DNA of 28,081 nucleotides, taken from contig DASZNF010000054.1 in the NCBI GenBank assembly GCA_035551355.1, positions 1 through 28,081 on the forward strand, given 5' to 3'. Within the stretch, counting starts at the first letter, position 1; every line of letters begins with the position of its first letter. The stretch is from DATATV01 sp035551355. GTDB lineage: Bacteria; Actinomycetota; Actinomycetes; Mycobacteriales; Pseudonocardiaceae. The notes beneath the pieces are model-generated. The model was not told the origin of the DNA. It did not search any database and saw only the letters and a program-made list of their open reading frames with translations. A program made the translations under genes and the position numbers. This document shows, piece by piece, positions 1 to 8,800 of this stretch.

Positions 1-122
1 CCCTTGGCTCGCTGATCCGACCGTGGCAGTCCATCCAGCATCTGCTCGGCGAACTCCACCAGCCGGGGACGGATCTGCTCGATTTGCTCCGGAGTCACGT
101 CTCCTATGGAATCACCATCCAC
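1..122 (-). CDS. IS701-type transposase, N-terminal fragment cut by the left window edge
   Basis: The minus strand is open from an in-frame TAG at 153-155 to position 1. From the GTG at 120-122 it encodes about 40 residues, including TPEQIEQIRPRLVEFAEQ and then MLDGLPRSDQRAKG. I recognise this as the start of actinobacterial IS701-family (DDE) transposases, which usually have a short acidic leader and then a LPR-x-DQR motif. The catalytic region lies outside the window, so it cannot be said whether the element is intact. A second in-frame GTG about eight codons downstream is an alternative start. The gene begins 44 bases beyond the stop codon of the MFS gene, so the end of the element must lie very close to that stop. 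The family call rests on memory of short motifs. Confidence 0.6.
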   Translation of the reverse strand, partial: MDGDSIGDVTPEQIEQIRPRLVEFAEQMLDGLPRSDQRAK

Positions 123-166
123 AGTGGAACACGTCCACGACGCGCCGTAGACCTAACAAAGTACTA

Positions 167-1408
167 CTAGGTTCCGGCCTTCGCCGGGCTGGCCGGCTGC
201 GTGGTGGCGATCCGGCGGGGGAGTAGGAAAGGTGTGCCCAGCAACAGGATTCCGGCTCCGGCGATGGCCGCGCGCGGGCCGATGAGCTGGGCCAGCAGTC
301 CGAACAGCACGGTGATCACCGCGATGGCGGCGCTGGTGCTGATCGACCACGCGGCCAGCACCCGGGCGTGCCGGGTGCGGTCGGTGCTGGTCAGCCGGTA
401 GGCGGCGAGCACCGGGTTGAAGATGCCGGCACAGGTGATCAGGCCGAGTTCGGTGGCCATCACGATCACCAGCCCGGCCGGCCCCGGCCGCAGGAACGCC
501 AGGCCGAGCGGCCAGCAGGCGCGCAGCGCGCCGAACACCCGCAGCGTGGTGGCCTCGCCGAACCGGGCCGCCACGCGCCGGGCCAGCCGGGAGCCGACCA
601 GCCCGCCGATGCACGGCACCGCGAACGCCAGCCCGTACTCCCACACCGGGAAACCCAGGTGTCCCAACATGAGTACGGAAAACAGCGGCTCTGTGGCCAT
701 GATCAACCCGTTGACCAGCATGTTGTTCACCAACAACCGGCGCAGCGTGGGGTGGGCCAGGATGTGTCGCCAGCCCTCGACCAGATCGCTGCACCTGCGC
801 GCCTGGGGGCCGGCCGGGGCCCGGGGTTGCTCGGGTTCCCGGATCGCGGTGATGCCCAGCGCGGACAGCAGATAACTGGCCGCGTCGACGATGATCGTGG
901 TCACCGGCCCGAGCAGCCCGATCGCGGCGCCGCCCAGCGGCGGGCCGATGATCGTGGCTGACCAGGTGGTCGACTCGAACCGGCTGGTGGCCACCAGCAA
1001 CAGCTCGGCCGGCACGACGGTCTTGAGGTAGGCGCCGCCGGCCGCGGTGAACGTGATCTTCGCGGCCGCCGCGACCACCGCGACCACCAGTAGCTGCGCG
1101 AAGGACAGCACATCCAGCCAGTAGGCCAGCGGCACGGTGGCCAGCGCGGCGAACCGGGCCAGGTCCATGGCGATCATGACCGGCCGCTTGGCCCGGAACT
1201 CCATCCACGGCCCCAGCGGCACGGCCAGTAGCGCCCCGATGGCCAGCCCGGCCGAGGACAGCGCCGCCACCTCGGCCGAACCGGCGTGCAGCACGGTGAT
1301 GGCCACCACCGAGAACGCGCCGAAGCCGAGCCCGGTCCCGTAGGTGCTGACCGCGTAGGCCGCCCACAACCGGTCGAACGCCCGCCCCAGCTTCGCCCGC
1401 CGCCACAT
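167..1408 (-). CDS. MFS transporter, probable drug or metabolite exporter
   Basis: The 413-residue product has the size and hydrophobicity of a 12-helix Major Facilitator Superfamily permease of the EntS/MFS_3 type, in the inner membrane. It opens with MWRRAKLGRAFDRLWAAY, a short positive N-terminus followed by a first helix. The loop between helices 2 and 3 (GPWMEFRAKRPVM) corresponds to the MFS motif A region. It ends in a charged tail. I chose the ATG at 1406-1408 because it directly precedes the first conserved helix; an upstream ATG in the same frame would run into the divergent LysR gene. The adjacent divergent LysR gene suggests local control, with substrate-inducible efflux as the likely role. 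The substrate cannot be predicted. The stop codon lies in a CTAG tetranucleotide next to the transposase fragment. Confidence 0.8.
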   Translation of the reverse strand: MWRRAKLGRAFDRLWAAYAVSTYGTGLGFGAFSVVAITVLHAGSAEVAALSSAGLAIGALLAVPLGPWMEFRAKRPVMIAMDLARFAALATVPLAYWLDVLSFAQLLVVAVVAAAAKITFTAAGGAYLKTVVPAELLLVATSRFESTTWSATIIGPPLGGAAIGLLGPVTTIIVDAASYLLSALGITAIREPEQPRAPAGPQARRCSDLVEGWRHILAHPTLRRLLVNNMLVNGLIMATEPLFSVLMLGHLGFPVWEYGLAFAVPCIGGLVGSRLARRVAARFGEATTLRVFGALRACWPLGLAFLRPGPAGLVIVMATELGLITCAGIFNPVLAAYRLTSTDRTRHARVLAAWSISTSAAIAVITVLFGLLAQLIGPRAAIAGAGILLLGTPFLLPRRIATTQPASPAKAGT

Positions 1409-1428
1409 CTGCTGCCCCCAGCCGTCCT

Positions 1429-1447
1429 GGACAACCCGGTGTTGTCC
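1429..1447. promoter_or_regulatory. Perfect dyad GGACAAC-N5-GTTGTCC, candidate operator
   Basis: Seven-base arms, GGACAAC at 1429-1435 and GTTGTCC at 1441-1447, are separated by CCGGT. The core ACAAC-N5-GTTGT recurs at 1506-1520, with centres 75 bases apart. It lies 21 bases upstream of the MFS start in the divergent MFS/LysR region. The geometry suits a LysR-type operator with recognition and activation sites. However, the site does not contain the classical T-N11-A box, so the link to this LysR is inference. Confidence 0.5.
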
Positions 1448-1504
1448 GGAGGAATTGAAGCCGGAAGCCGGACGTGGGCACCAACAACGCGACCGGCGGT
1501 GTGT

Positions 1505-1521
1505 CACAACCATTTGTTGTG
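1505..1521. promoter_or_regulatory. Perfect dyad CACAAC-N5-GTTGTG, candidate operator
   Basis: Six-base arms, CACAAC at 1505-1510 and GTTGTG at 1516-1521, are separated by CATTT. It shares the ACAAC-N5-GTTGT core with the dyad at 1429-1447. A lone ACAAC half-site occurs between them at 1484-1488. It ends 17 bases upstream of the LysR GTG, a position suited to autorepression. Confidence 0.5.
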
Positions 1522-1538
1522 CGGGTAGGTTTCGCCCC

Positions 1539-2471
1539 GTGGACCTGGATGCCGTGGCGACCTTCCTCGCCGTGGCCGCGACCGGCCAGTTCCAGGCCGC
1601 AGCCGACGAGCTGGGCGTCACCCAGCAGGCCGCGTCGAAACGCGTGGCCGCGCTGGAACGGGAGCTCGGCGTCCAGCTGTTCGCCCGGGCGGCCCGGGGC
1701 GCCCGGCTCACCGTGGATGGGCAGGCGCTGCTCCCGCACGCCCGCGAACTGCTCCGCGCCGCCGAACGGGCCCGGGCCGCGGTGACCCCGGGGCGGCGGG
1801 CGCTGCGGATCGACGTGTGCAACCGCCGGACCGCCCCGGCCAACCTGCTCTACGCCTTCTACCAGCAGCATTCCGGGATCGAGCTGGACGTGGTCACGCT
1901 GACCGGGGTGGCGGTGACCGCGGTGCTGGCCGAGATCGGCGCGGGCGCCCTGGACGCCACCTTCCGTTCGCTGCGCGGCACCCCGCTGCCCGGCGGACTG
2001 CGCGCCGCCCGGGTCATCGACGAGCGGCACGAACTGCTGGTCGGCCCCCGGCACCCACTGGCCAACGCGAAAGCCGTGTCCCTGGCCGAACTGACCCGGC
2101 ACCCGATCTGGATGCCCGGCCTGACCGAGACCGAACCGGTGGGCTACTACCAGGACCTGGCCGCGGCGTTCGGGCTCGCCATCGACACCATCGGGCCCAG
2201 TTTCGGCATCGAGGCCCTGCTGGCCGAACTGGCCGACTCGACCGAACTGGCCAACCTGGTCGGCGAGGGATCACGCTACCTGTGGCCGGAAAGCTATGAC
2301 CTGCGCCGGATTCCGATCGTCGACCCGGTCCCGGTCTACCCGCTGTCGGTGATCTGGCGGGCCGGCAATCCGCACCCCGTCCTCGCGAACTTCCTGGCAT
2401 ACCTCAAAACCAGGTACGCCACGACCGTCCGCGAGGACGTGTGGGTGCCGGACTGGGCACCGAGAAGCTGA
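1539..2471 (+). CDS. LysR-family transcriptional regulator
   Basis: The 310-residue product has the LysR layout. Residues 1-60 form a winged helix-turn-helix (VDLDAVATFLAVAATGQF, then ADELGVTQQAASKRVAALE). A linker helix and a two-lobed periplasmic-binding-protein-like effector domain of about 210 residues follow. I chose the GTG at 1539 because LysR proteins start a few residues before the 'FL-VA-TG-F' helix; longer in-frame starts would add an unrelated N-terminus overlapping the MFS promoter. It is divergent from the MFS exporter, with two matching dyads between them, so it probably regulates the exporter and itself. It ends 4 bases before the convergent stop of the aldo/keto reductase, with no visible terminator. 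The effector is unknown. Confidence 0.88.
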   Translation: MDLDAVATFLAVAATGQFQAAADELGVTQQAASKRVAALERELGVQLFARAARGARLTVDGQALLPHARELLRAAERARAAVTPGRRALRIDVCNRRTAPANLLYAFYQQHSGIELDVVTLTGVAVTAVLAEIGAGALDATFRSLRGTPLPGGLRAARVIDERHELLVGPRHPLANAKAVSLAELTRHPIWMPGLTETEPVGYYQDLAAAFGLAIDTIGPSFGIEALLAELADSTELANLVGEGSRYLWPESYDLRRIPIVDPVPVYPLSVIWRAGNPHPVLANFLAYLKTRYATTVREDVWVPDWAPRS

Positions 2472-2475
2472 CTTT

Positions 2476-3495
2476 CTACTCCTGGCTCCAGATGTCGGTG
2501 CCGGGGGCGACGGCGAAGGCGTCGATCTCGGCCAGTTCCGCGTCGGACAGTTCGAGATTGCCCAAGGTGGCCACGTTGGACTCCAGCTGGGCCACGCTGC
2601 TCGCGCCGATCAGGGTGGAGGTCACCCGGTCGTCGCGCAGCGTCCAGGCCAGGGCCAGCTGTGCCACCGTCTGGCCGCGCCTGCGGGCGATCTCGGCCAG
2701 CCCGCGCACCCGGGCCAGCCGGTCTTCGGTCAGCTGCTCCGGACGCAGGAACTTTCCCTTGGCGGCCCGGGAATCCGCGGGCACGCCGTCCAGGTAGCGG
2801 TCGGTGAGCAGACCCTGGGCCAGCGGTGAGAACCCGATCCAGCCCACGCCCAGCTCGCCCACCGCGGTGACCAGCTCCGGTTCCGGGCGCCGGTTGAACA
2901 GCGAGTACGAGGGCTGGTGGATGAGCAGCGGAGTACCCAGCTCGCGCAGGATCGCCGCGGCCCGGCGGGCCAGTTCGGCCGGGTAGTTGGAGATCCCGGC
3001 GTACAGCGCGCGGCCGGACCGCACCGCGGTGTCCAGCGCGCCCATGGTCTCCTCCAGCGGCGTGCCCTCCGGATCGGGCCGGTGCGAGTAGAAGATGTCC
3101 ACGTAGTCCAGGCCCATCCGGGCCAGCGACTGGTCCAGGCTGGCCAGCAGGTACTTGCGCGAACCGTGGTCGCCGTACGGGCCGGGCCACATGTCGAAAC
3201 CGGCCTTGCTGGAGATGATCAGCTCGTCCCGGTACGGCCGGAAGTCCCGGGCCAGATGCCCGCCGAAGTTGCGCTCGGCCGAGCCGTACGGCGGGCCGTA
3301 GTTGTTGGCCAGGTCGAAGTGCGTGATGCCCAGATCGAACGCGCGGCGCAACACCGCCCGCTGGACCTCAAGCGGCTTGTCGTCGCCGAAGTTGTGCCAC
3401 AGCCCCAACGAGATCGCGGGCAGCTTCAGTCCACTGTTGCCGCACCGCCGATAGCTCATCGAGTCGTACCGCCCGGCCGCCGCCGTGTAGCTCAC
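2476..3495 (-). CDS. Aldo/keto reductase, YghZ (AKR14) type
   Basis: The 339-residue NADPH-dependent aldo/keto reductase is closely related to E. coli YghZ, which reduces L-glyceraldehyde 3-phosphate and methylglyoxal. The N-terminal signature YRRCGNSGLKLPAISLGLW and the stretch FDLANNYGPPYGSAE are near-diagnostic. The tetrad is visible as Asp and Tyr in DLANNYG, Lys in SSKAGFD and His in YSHRPDP. The C-terminal part (IGASSVAQLESNV) is the NADPH phosphate site. The GTG at 3493-3495 gives the VSYTAAAGRYDSMSYRR leader typical of YghZ; the internal ATG at 3457-3459 would truncate it. It lies 29 bases after the two-helix membrane protein and is probably the last gene of the kinase operon. The physiological substrate here is uncertain. 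Confidence 0.9.
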   Translation of the reverse strand: MSYTAAAGRYDSMSYRRCGNSGLKLPAISLGLWHNFGDDKPLEVQRAVLRRAFDLGITHFDLANNYGPPYGSAERNFGGHLARDFRPYRDELIISSKAGFDMWPGPYGDHGSRKYLLASLDQSLARMGLDYVDIFYSHRPDPEGTPLEETMGALDTAVRSGRALYAGISNYPAELARRAAAILRELGTPLLIHQPSYSLFNRRPEPELVTAVGELGVGWIGFSPLAQGLLTDRYLDGVPADSRAAKGKFLRPEQLTEDRLARVRGLAEIARRRGQTVAQLALAWTLRDDRVTSTLIGASSVAQLESNVATLGNLELSDAELAEIDAFAVAPGTDIWSQE

Positions 3496-3524
3496 CGCGT
3501 CTCCATTCTCGCCAACGGAATCTG

Positions 3525-3884
3525 TCAGTCCTGGCCGCGACCGCGCCGCACGCTCAGGAACGCTCCGACGATAGAGGCGCTGCCCGCGCCGAACACACCC
3601 AGTCCCTGGGTGGCCGCGCCCGAGGAGGCGAAATGGGCCGCGGTCCAGCCGAGCACGCCGACCGCGCCCAGCCCGAAGAACAGGCCGAGCGTGCGCAGCC
3701 CGAAGTCGGCCCAGGCCATCGCCCGGGCATGCCGCTCGGCCCGCTCCACGCTGGCCATCACCTCGGCGAAGGTCCCCGGCCGGATCCTCTCCCACGCGGC
3801 CGCCTGCTGGGCGGTGGGCATGCTCGACCATGGCGACGCCGTCGGCGGGGACTGGGGCTGGGCAGCCGCGGTGTCGGTCTTCAC
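3525..3884 (-). CDS. Small two-helix membrane protein coupled to the PknG-like kinase
   Basis: The 119-residue protein has a Gln/Pro/Ala-rich N-terminus of about 30 residues, an amphipathic charged helix (WERIRPGTFAEVMASVERAE and on to residue 58) and two predicted membrane helices (about 61-82 and 90-111) joined by a short loop with an ATQG motif. It ends in a basic tail, RRGRGQD. Its GTG start shares a GTGA overlap with the stop of the kinase gene, so translation is coupled. The helix/ATQG/helix arrangement resembles small membrane modules that I recall being described alongside predicted signalling or conflict proteins; this likeness is from memory and weak. Function is unknown; a membrane anchor or partner for the kinase is the simplest inference. 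Confidence 0.75.
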   Translation of the reverse strand: MKTDTAAAQPQSPPTASPWSSMPTAQQAAAWERIRPGTFAEVMASVERAERHARAMAWADFGLRTLGLFFGLGAVGVLGWTAAHFASSGAATQGLGVFGAGSASIVGAFLSVRRGRGQD

Positions 3885-5746
3885 GGAGTGGGGTCCTTCC
3901 CGGCCGGGACCGGCGGCCCCAGCCTGTCGTACACCTCGTGCAGCCGGGCCTCGATCCGCTGCCACGCGGGCTCGGGCGGGATCCGGCGGGGCGGCACCGG
4001 CAGCAGCGCGGCGGCCAGCCCGGACACGAAGGTCCGCCACCGGGAGCGCCGGCGCGGCGGCTCGGACGGAGCCTCCGGTGGTGGGTCGCCGGCGACCTCG
4101 CGCAACAACCGCTGCGCGCGTTCGGCTTCGCCCACCGCGAGGTAGGTCCGGGCCAGGCCGAACGCGGCGTCGAACCGACCGTGATCGACGGCCCGGACCA
4201 GTGCGTAGTAGCGGCCCGCGGCCTCGTGGTCGCCGTCGAGTTCAGCCGCGGCGGCCAGGGCCAGCTTCGGTGGAAGTTCGCCGGGCAGCAGCGAATACAC
4301 CTCGTCGAACGCGGCCCGCGCGGCGGCGAACCGGCCCCCGGCGAGCGCGGCGCGGCCGCGGGTCCAGGCGGGCAGATCGGTGCGGGGCGCCGGAAGCGCG
4401 GCCGCGGCCTCCTCCGGGCTCGGGGTGAGCGGGACGAGTTGTCCCTGGTGGGCGACGAGTTCACCGAATCCGGTTGGTGCGGCGGCGAACCGTGCTGATC
4501 CGGCCGGGTGCGGGACGCCGTCCTCGACGGCCACGATCTCGCGCAGCACGCCCAGGAGTTGTTCGGCCATCTCCTCGGCCGAATCGAACCGGGCGGACGG
4601 ATCGTGGTGCGTGGCGCGGCGCAGGAACCGGTCGTAGGACTCGTACCGTCGCAGCAGCGGCACCGTCGCGCGCTCGGGCAGCACTTCCTTGAACTGGCTG
4701 GTGTATCCGGAAAAGTCGAAGGAGAGCACGGCCAGGGTGCGGCCGACGGTGTAGAGGTCGGCGGACACCGACATGCCCTCGGTGGTGAGTTCCGGCGCCG
4801 AATAGCCGGCCGTCGCGTAGATCGGCCCGTCCCGATCGTCGATCCGGCGCACCGCACCGAAATCGATCAGCTTGATCCGTTCACCGCTCTGGATCACGTT
4901 GTCCGGCTTGAGATCGCAGTACAACAGGCCCTTGCGGTGCAGATAACCCAGTGCCGAGAGGATCTCCAGCCCGTAGGCGATCACCTGGGTCACCGGCAAC
5001 GATTCCCGGACGTAGGTGCCGGAGGCTCGAAGCCCGCGCTGCATGTCGCGCAGGGTCAGCCCGGCGACATACTCCATCACCAGATAACCGTGGTGTTGTC
5101 CGGTGTGCGCGTCGGGCTCGTCGATCACGTCGTAGATGCGCACGATATTGGGGTGATCGACCTCGGTCAGCACTCGCGCTTCCGTTGTGGCCGCGGCGAT
5201 CGCGTCCGGATCGGCGGCGTTGAGCAGTCCTTTGAGGACGACCCAGCGGTCACCCGCGTCCAGGTCCTGGGCGAGGTAGATCCAGCCGAGGCCGCCGTGG
5301 GCCAGCGCGCCGAGCACCTCGTACCGGTGGCCGATCACGTCGCCGCGGCGCAGGGCCGGGTCGAACGAGAACGGGGCGCCGCAGTTCGCGCAGAAGCCCT
5401 GGGTCGGTCCGGGCTTGCTGCCGCGGGAACGGCCGACGGGCTCGCCGCAGTTGCCGCAGAACCGGTGCGATTCGCGAACCGTCGGATTGGCCAGCACCGC
5501 GTCCACTGGATCGACCCCGGCTACCGGCGGCACGTCCACCAAACCAGCACCGAGTTCGCTGTCCGGCTGCGGGCGGGACAACGGGGAGGCGAACGGTCGG
5601 GGCCTGCGCACCTCGGGACGCGGGGTCTTCGGCGCCGGGATCTTGATGGTGATCTCCAGCGACATCGCGGGCATGGCCGGGGCCTGCACCCAGGCCGAGC
5701 CGGACTCCCGGTCCGGCGAGCCGGGCGGCGGATACTCCGAGTCCAT
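3881..5746 (-). CDS. PknG-like serine/threonine protein kinase with zinc ribbon and TPR region
   Basis: The 621-residue product has a disordered Pro-rich N-terminus (1-90), a rubredoxin-like zinc ribbon with paired CGNCG and CANCG motifs (about 95-130), a kinase domain (about 138-390) and an Ala-rich helical repeat/TPR region (about 440-560). The glycine loop is AHGGLGWIYLA and the ATP lysine is in VVLKG. The catalytic loop is YCDLKPDN rather than HRD, as in PknG (YNDLKPEN), and the metal loop is IDFGA. VGRTLA after the activation segment is also PknG-like. It is shorter than M. tuberculosis PknG (about 750 residues), mostly in the C-terminal TPR part. The RBS AAGGGGG precedes the ATG. A weak -10-like TACTAT lies at 5779-5784. 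It heads an operon with the membrane protein and the reductase; the glnX/glnH neighbours usual for pknG are absent. Confidence 0.88.
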   Translation of the reverse strand: MDSEYPPPGSPDRESGSAWVQAPAMPAMSLEITIKIPAPKTPRPEVRRPRPFASPLSRPQPDSELGAGLVDVPPVAGVDPVDAVLANPTVRESHRFCGNCGEPVGRSRGSKPGPTQGFCANCGAPFSFDPALRRGDVIGHRYEVLGALAHGGLGWIYLAQDLDAGDRWVVLKGLLNAADPDAIAAATTEARVLTEVDHPNIVRIYDVIDEPDAHTGQHHGYLVMEYVAGLTLRDMQRGLRASGTYVRESLPVTQVIAYGLEILSALGYLHRKGLLYCDLKPDNVIQSGERIKLIDFGAVRRIDDRDGPIYATAGYSAPELTTEGMSVSADLYTVGRTLAVLSFDFSGYTSQFKEVLPERATVPLLRRYESYDRFLRRATHHDPSARFDSAEEMAEQLLGVLREIVAVEDGVPHPAGSARFAAAPTGFGELVAHQGQLVPLTPSPEEAAAALPAPRTDLPAWTRGRAALAGGRFAAARAAFDEVYSLLPGELPPKLALAAAAELDGDHEAAGRYYALVRAVDHGRFDAAFGLARTYLAVGEAERAQRLLREVAGDPPPEAPSEPPRRRSRWRTFVSGLAAALLPVPPRRIPPEPAWQRIEARLHEVYDRLGPPVPAGKDPTP

Positions 5747-5821
5747 CGGCCCCCTTCCGCCGCGTCGCCTGCCCGACCATAGTAGCCGGGCCGTATCGGC
5801 GGAGTGGGCGGTTCGGGCCGG

Positions 5822-8800
5822 TCAGCCGACCGGGACGGCGGCGACGGTGACCGGGCCGCGGGTCGGGTCCAGTTCGCCTGCCTGGTCGACCCCGGCCGGG
5901 GTGAGCACGTCCATCGCCCTGGGCACGCTGCCCGGGTCGGCCGCGCACACCGGGGCGGTGCCGCCGGGCGCGCACACGCCGAAGGTGTAGGCGCCGGGGG
6001 TGGCGGTGAACGCGCGGGCCTGGTCGGGGCTGTAGCCGTCCTGACCGGCCAGCACCACCGCGAACGACCAACCCGCGCCCGGCGTGCCGAGGGCGGCGGC
6101 GGGCACGGCGATGGTGACCGTTTTCGCCACCGTGGAGGCCACCACGGTGGCCTGGGCGACCGCGTTGCCGGACGCGTCCTGCCAGACCGGTGCGGCGAAG
6201 CCCTGCACCTCAAGACGCTGCGACCACGCCGGTGTCACCGTGTAGTCGCGGGTGGGGAAGGCCGCGGCGGTGGACGTGGTGGTGGCGGTCGGGGTGTGGA
6301 CGTAGATGTCCAGCAGCTGGGCGCCGAGGGTGTTGCCGAAGGTCGGGGTCAGGGCGCGCAGCGTGGTGCGCAGATAGACCGTGTTGCCGGAGGAGATCAC
6401 CTGGAAGCGGGTCAGGTCGTAGGAACCGGCCACGAAGTCGGCTGCGGTCGGGTACTGGTAGGTGCCCGGGCCGGTGTCGTCGCCGGTCGGGTCGGTCACG
6501 TCCAGCACGGTGGTGCCGCCGGCGATGTCGCCGACCACCGACTCCTGGGCGTAGCCGGTGGCGCCCTCGATGGTCCGCGCGGTCGCGGTGATCACGTTGG
6601 TGCCGAAGCCGATCGGCACGCTGACCGCGAAGGTGCCGTCCCGGCCGGCGGTGGCGCTGGCGGTGGCGCCGGCCGCGCCGGTGTCGGTGTCGGTGTCGGT
6701 TGCGGCGACCACGACGTGCGCGCCGGGGGAAGTGGCGCCGGTGACGGTGGTGGTTGAGCCCTCGATGGTGCTGGCCGCAGCCGGGGCGGTGATGCTGATG
6801 GTCGCGGTGCCGGGCGGGCGGCCGGAGACGTAGCGGTTGGTGGTGATGTCCGGGCGGTCGGTGACCCGGTCCGCGCCGATGTCGGTGATCAGCCGCAGCT
6901 CCTGGGCCTGGGCCCAGGACAGCGGGGACGCGGAACCGGCGGCCTTGCCGTCGACGAAACCGATGGACGCGGTGGCCGGGTCGCTGCCGTAGGGCGAGGC
7001 GGCCAGATCCGGGTCCTCCCACGCCTGTTCGGGCACCAGGCCGACACCCGAGGACATCTGGAACATCGCGCCGAGGAGTGCGCCGGCGGCGGTCAGGTTT
7101 CCTTGGGCCACATCGGTTTCCGCGCGTTCGCCGGACAGCACCGGCCACGGGTGACCGGTGCCGGTGTCGGTGGTCGGCCACGGCTGGCCCTGGCCGGTGC
7201 AGCTGCTCTGGCTGGGCTGGTAGCAGTCGCCGTAACCGTCGGCGCTTCCGGCCGCGGCCGAGGTGCCGTAGCGGTAGTAGCCGGCGCCGCTGGGTGTGTT
7301 CAACGAGATCTGCTTGTCCAGCACGGAGAGCGAGGACTGGATGTCCGGATTGGACACCGGGAGTTCGCCCAGCCGCACCAGTTCCTGGAAGCCGCCGTCG
7401 ATGACCTGGCGCTGATCCACGGTCGGGCCGCCGTTGCCCAGGTTGTAGCTGATCGCCGCGTTCGGGTCGCCGGTCTTGCTCAGCCGGATGAAGTACCGCG
7501 CCGCGTCGGGGCCGGTGCTGGTCACCGCCCAGTTGACGATGTCGCGCTGGAAGTCGTCCGCGGTGGCCTGATACACCTGCGCTCGGGCGGGATCGCCGTG
7601 CTGGGCGGCGATGGTCGCGGCGGCGGTGAGGCCGGCGATCTCGGCGGCGATGGTGGAGGGCGAGTACCCGGACTGTTCCTCCCAGCGCTCCACGCCGTAG
7701 GACGGGCCGTGCGCCACCAGGAAGTCGGCGGCCGGGCGAATGTGGCCGGCCCACAACGTGTCGTCCCCGCCGAGACCGGATTCGTAGGCCATCAGGATCG
7801 GGTAGGCGGTCTCGTCGAGCTGGTCGCCGCCGGTGTCCGGCGCGGACTTGCCGTTGGGCAGCGAGTTGCGCGGCAGCTCGCCGGTGGCCAGTTGCTGGCG
7901 GTCGAACAGGAAGTAGGCGGCGTCCCGGGCGGTGGACAGGTCACCGTCGGCCAGCAGGCCGGTGAAGATCTCGTACAGGTCCCGGCCGAACACCTCCCGG
8001 TAGGAGCCGAAGTACACCGGTTTGCCGCCGACCAGCGCGCCCGCGTCCACAGCCTGACCCCACGGACTGCTCAGCGAGGCCGCGATCGCCCCGGCGAAAG
8101 TCTTGTCCTCACTGGCTTTCAGGACGTTCGCGGACAGGTGGTAGTGGGCCAGCACGGTCGCGTCGGACAGGCCGGGCAGGTGGGTCGGGGCGGGTTTCAG
8201 TCCGGCGTCGTAGTGCTGCCAACCCTGTTGGTACGTGGCGGAAACAGCGTCGAACGGCTTGGCCAGGGAGGCGGTCGCGGTGTTCAGGGCGCCCGGCGCG
8301 TTCCGGCCGAAACCCAGGGCCAGCACCACGTTTACGCCGTGCGGGGTGACGTCCTCGGTGGCCACGATGTGGCCGTTGGGGGCGGCGGAGTAGGTGGTGC
8401 CCAGGGTGTGGGTCGCGGCCAGAGTGGTCAGGCCGTCGCTGGCGGTGCCGGCGTAGCCGACGCTGGCGGTGGGCCGGGCCGCACTACTGGCCAGGGCCAT
8501 GAAAGTGGGCACGGCGTAGTCCCGGTTGGCCGCCTGGCTGACCGTCGAGGTGTCCGACACGACCGGCACGGCGGCCGGGCCGATCCGTTGCACCGCACCG
8601 GAATCGGCTCCGCCGTTGGCCACGCCGCCGCCCCCGTTGCCGTTCACGTGCGCGTCCAGCCGGGCGTACAGGTGCAGGGGCGTGGCCGAGCGGAGCTGGG
8701 TGCGCATCAGCACCGTGTCCCGGCTCGGATCGGTGAGGTAGGTGGTGATCAGCTGGTAGTGGTGCCGGGCGCTGGTCGCGGTGACCGTGCAGGCCATGCC

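Noticed and set aside
152..171. Near-palindrome around AGTACT between the transposase fragment and the MFS stop
   Set aside because: Only the central six bases and the outermost CCTA/TAGG are symmetric. It is too weak for a terminator or operator claim.
368..961. Several open plus-strand frames antisense to the MFS gene
   Set aside because: The composition is rich in Arg, Pro and Gln, they overlap a clear membrane-protein gene, and there are no RBS or family motifs.
153..2102. Long open frame on the minus strand running across the MFS gene and the LysR gene
   Set aside because: It is a shifted frame of high-GC coding DNA with Arg/Gly/Pro-rich nonsense composition. The MFS and LysR frames have clear family motifs.
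2476..4857. A 793-codon open frame that would fuse the kinase region to the aldo/keto reductase
   Set aside because: The portion before about 3495 has no domain sense. The YghZ-like N-terminus begins exactly at the GTG at 3495.
6680..6700. Short tandem GTGTCG repeats in the GH15 gene
   Set aside because: They encode an Asp-Thr linker run in the Ig-like domain. Three copies in GC-rich coding DNA are not a meaningful repeat array.
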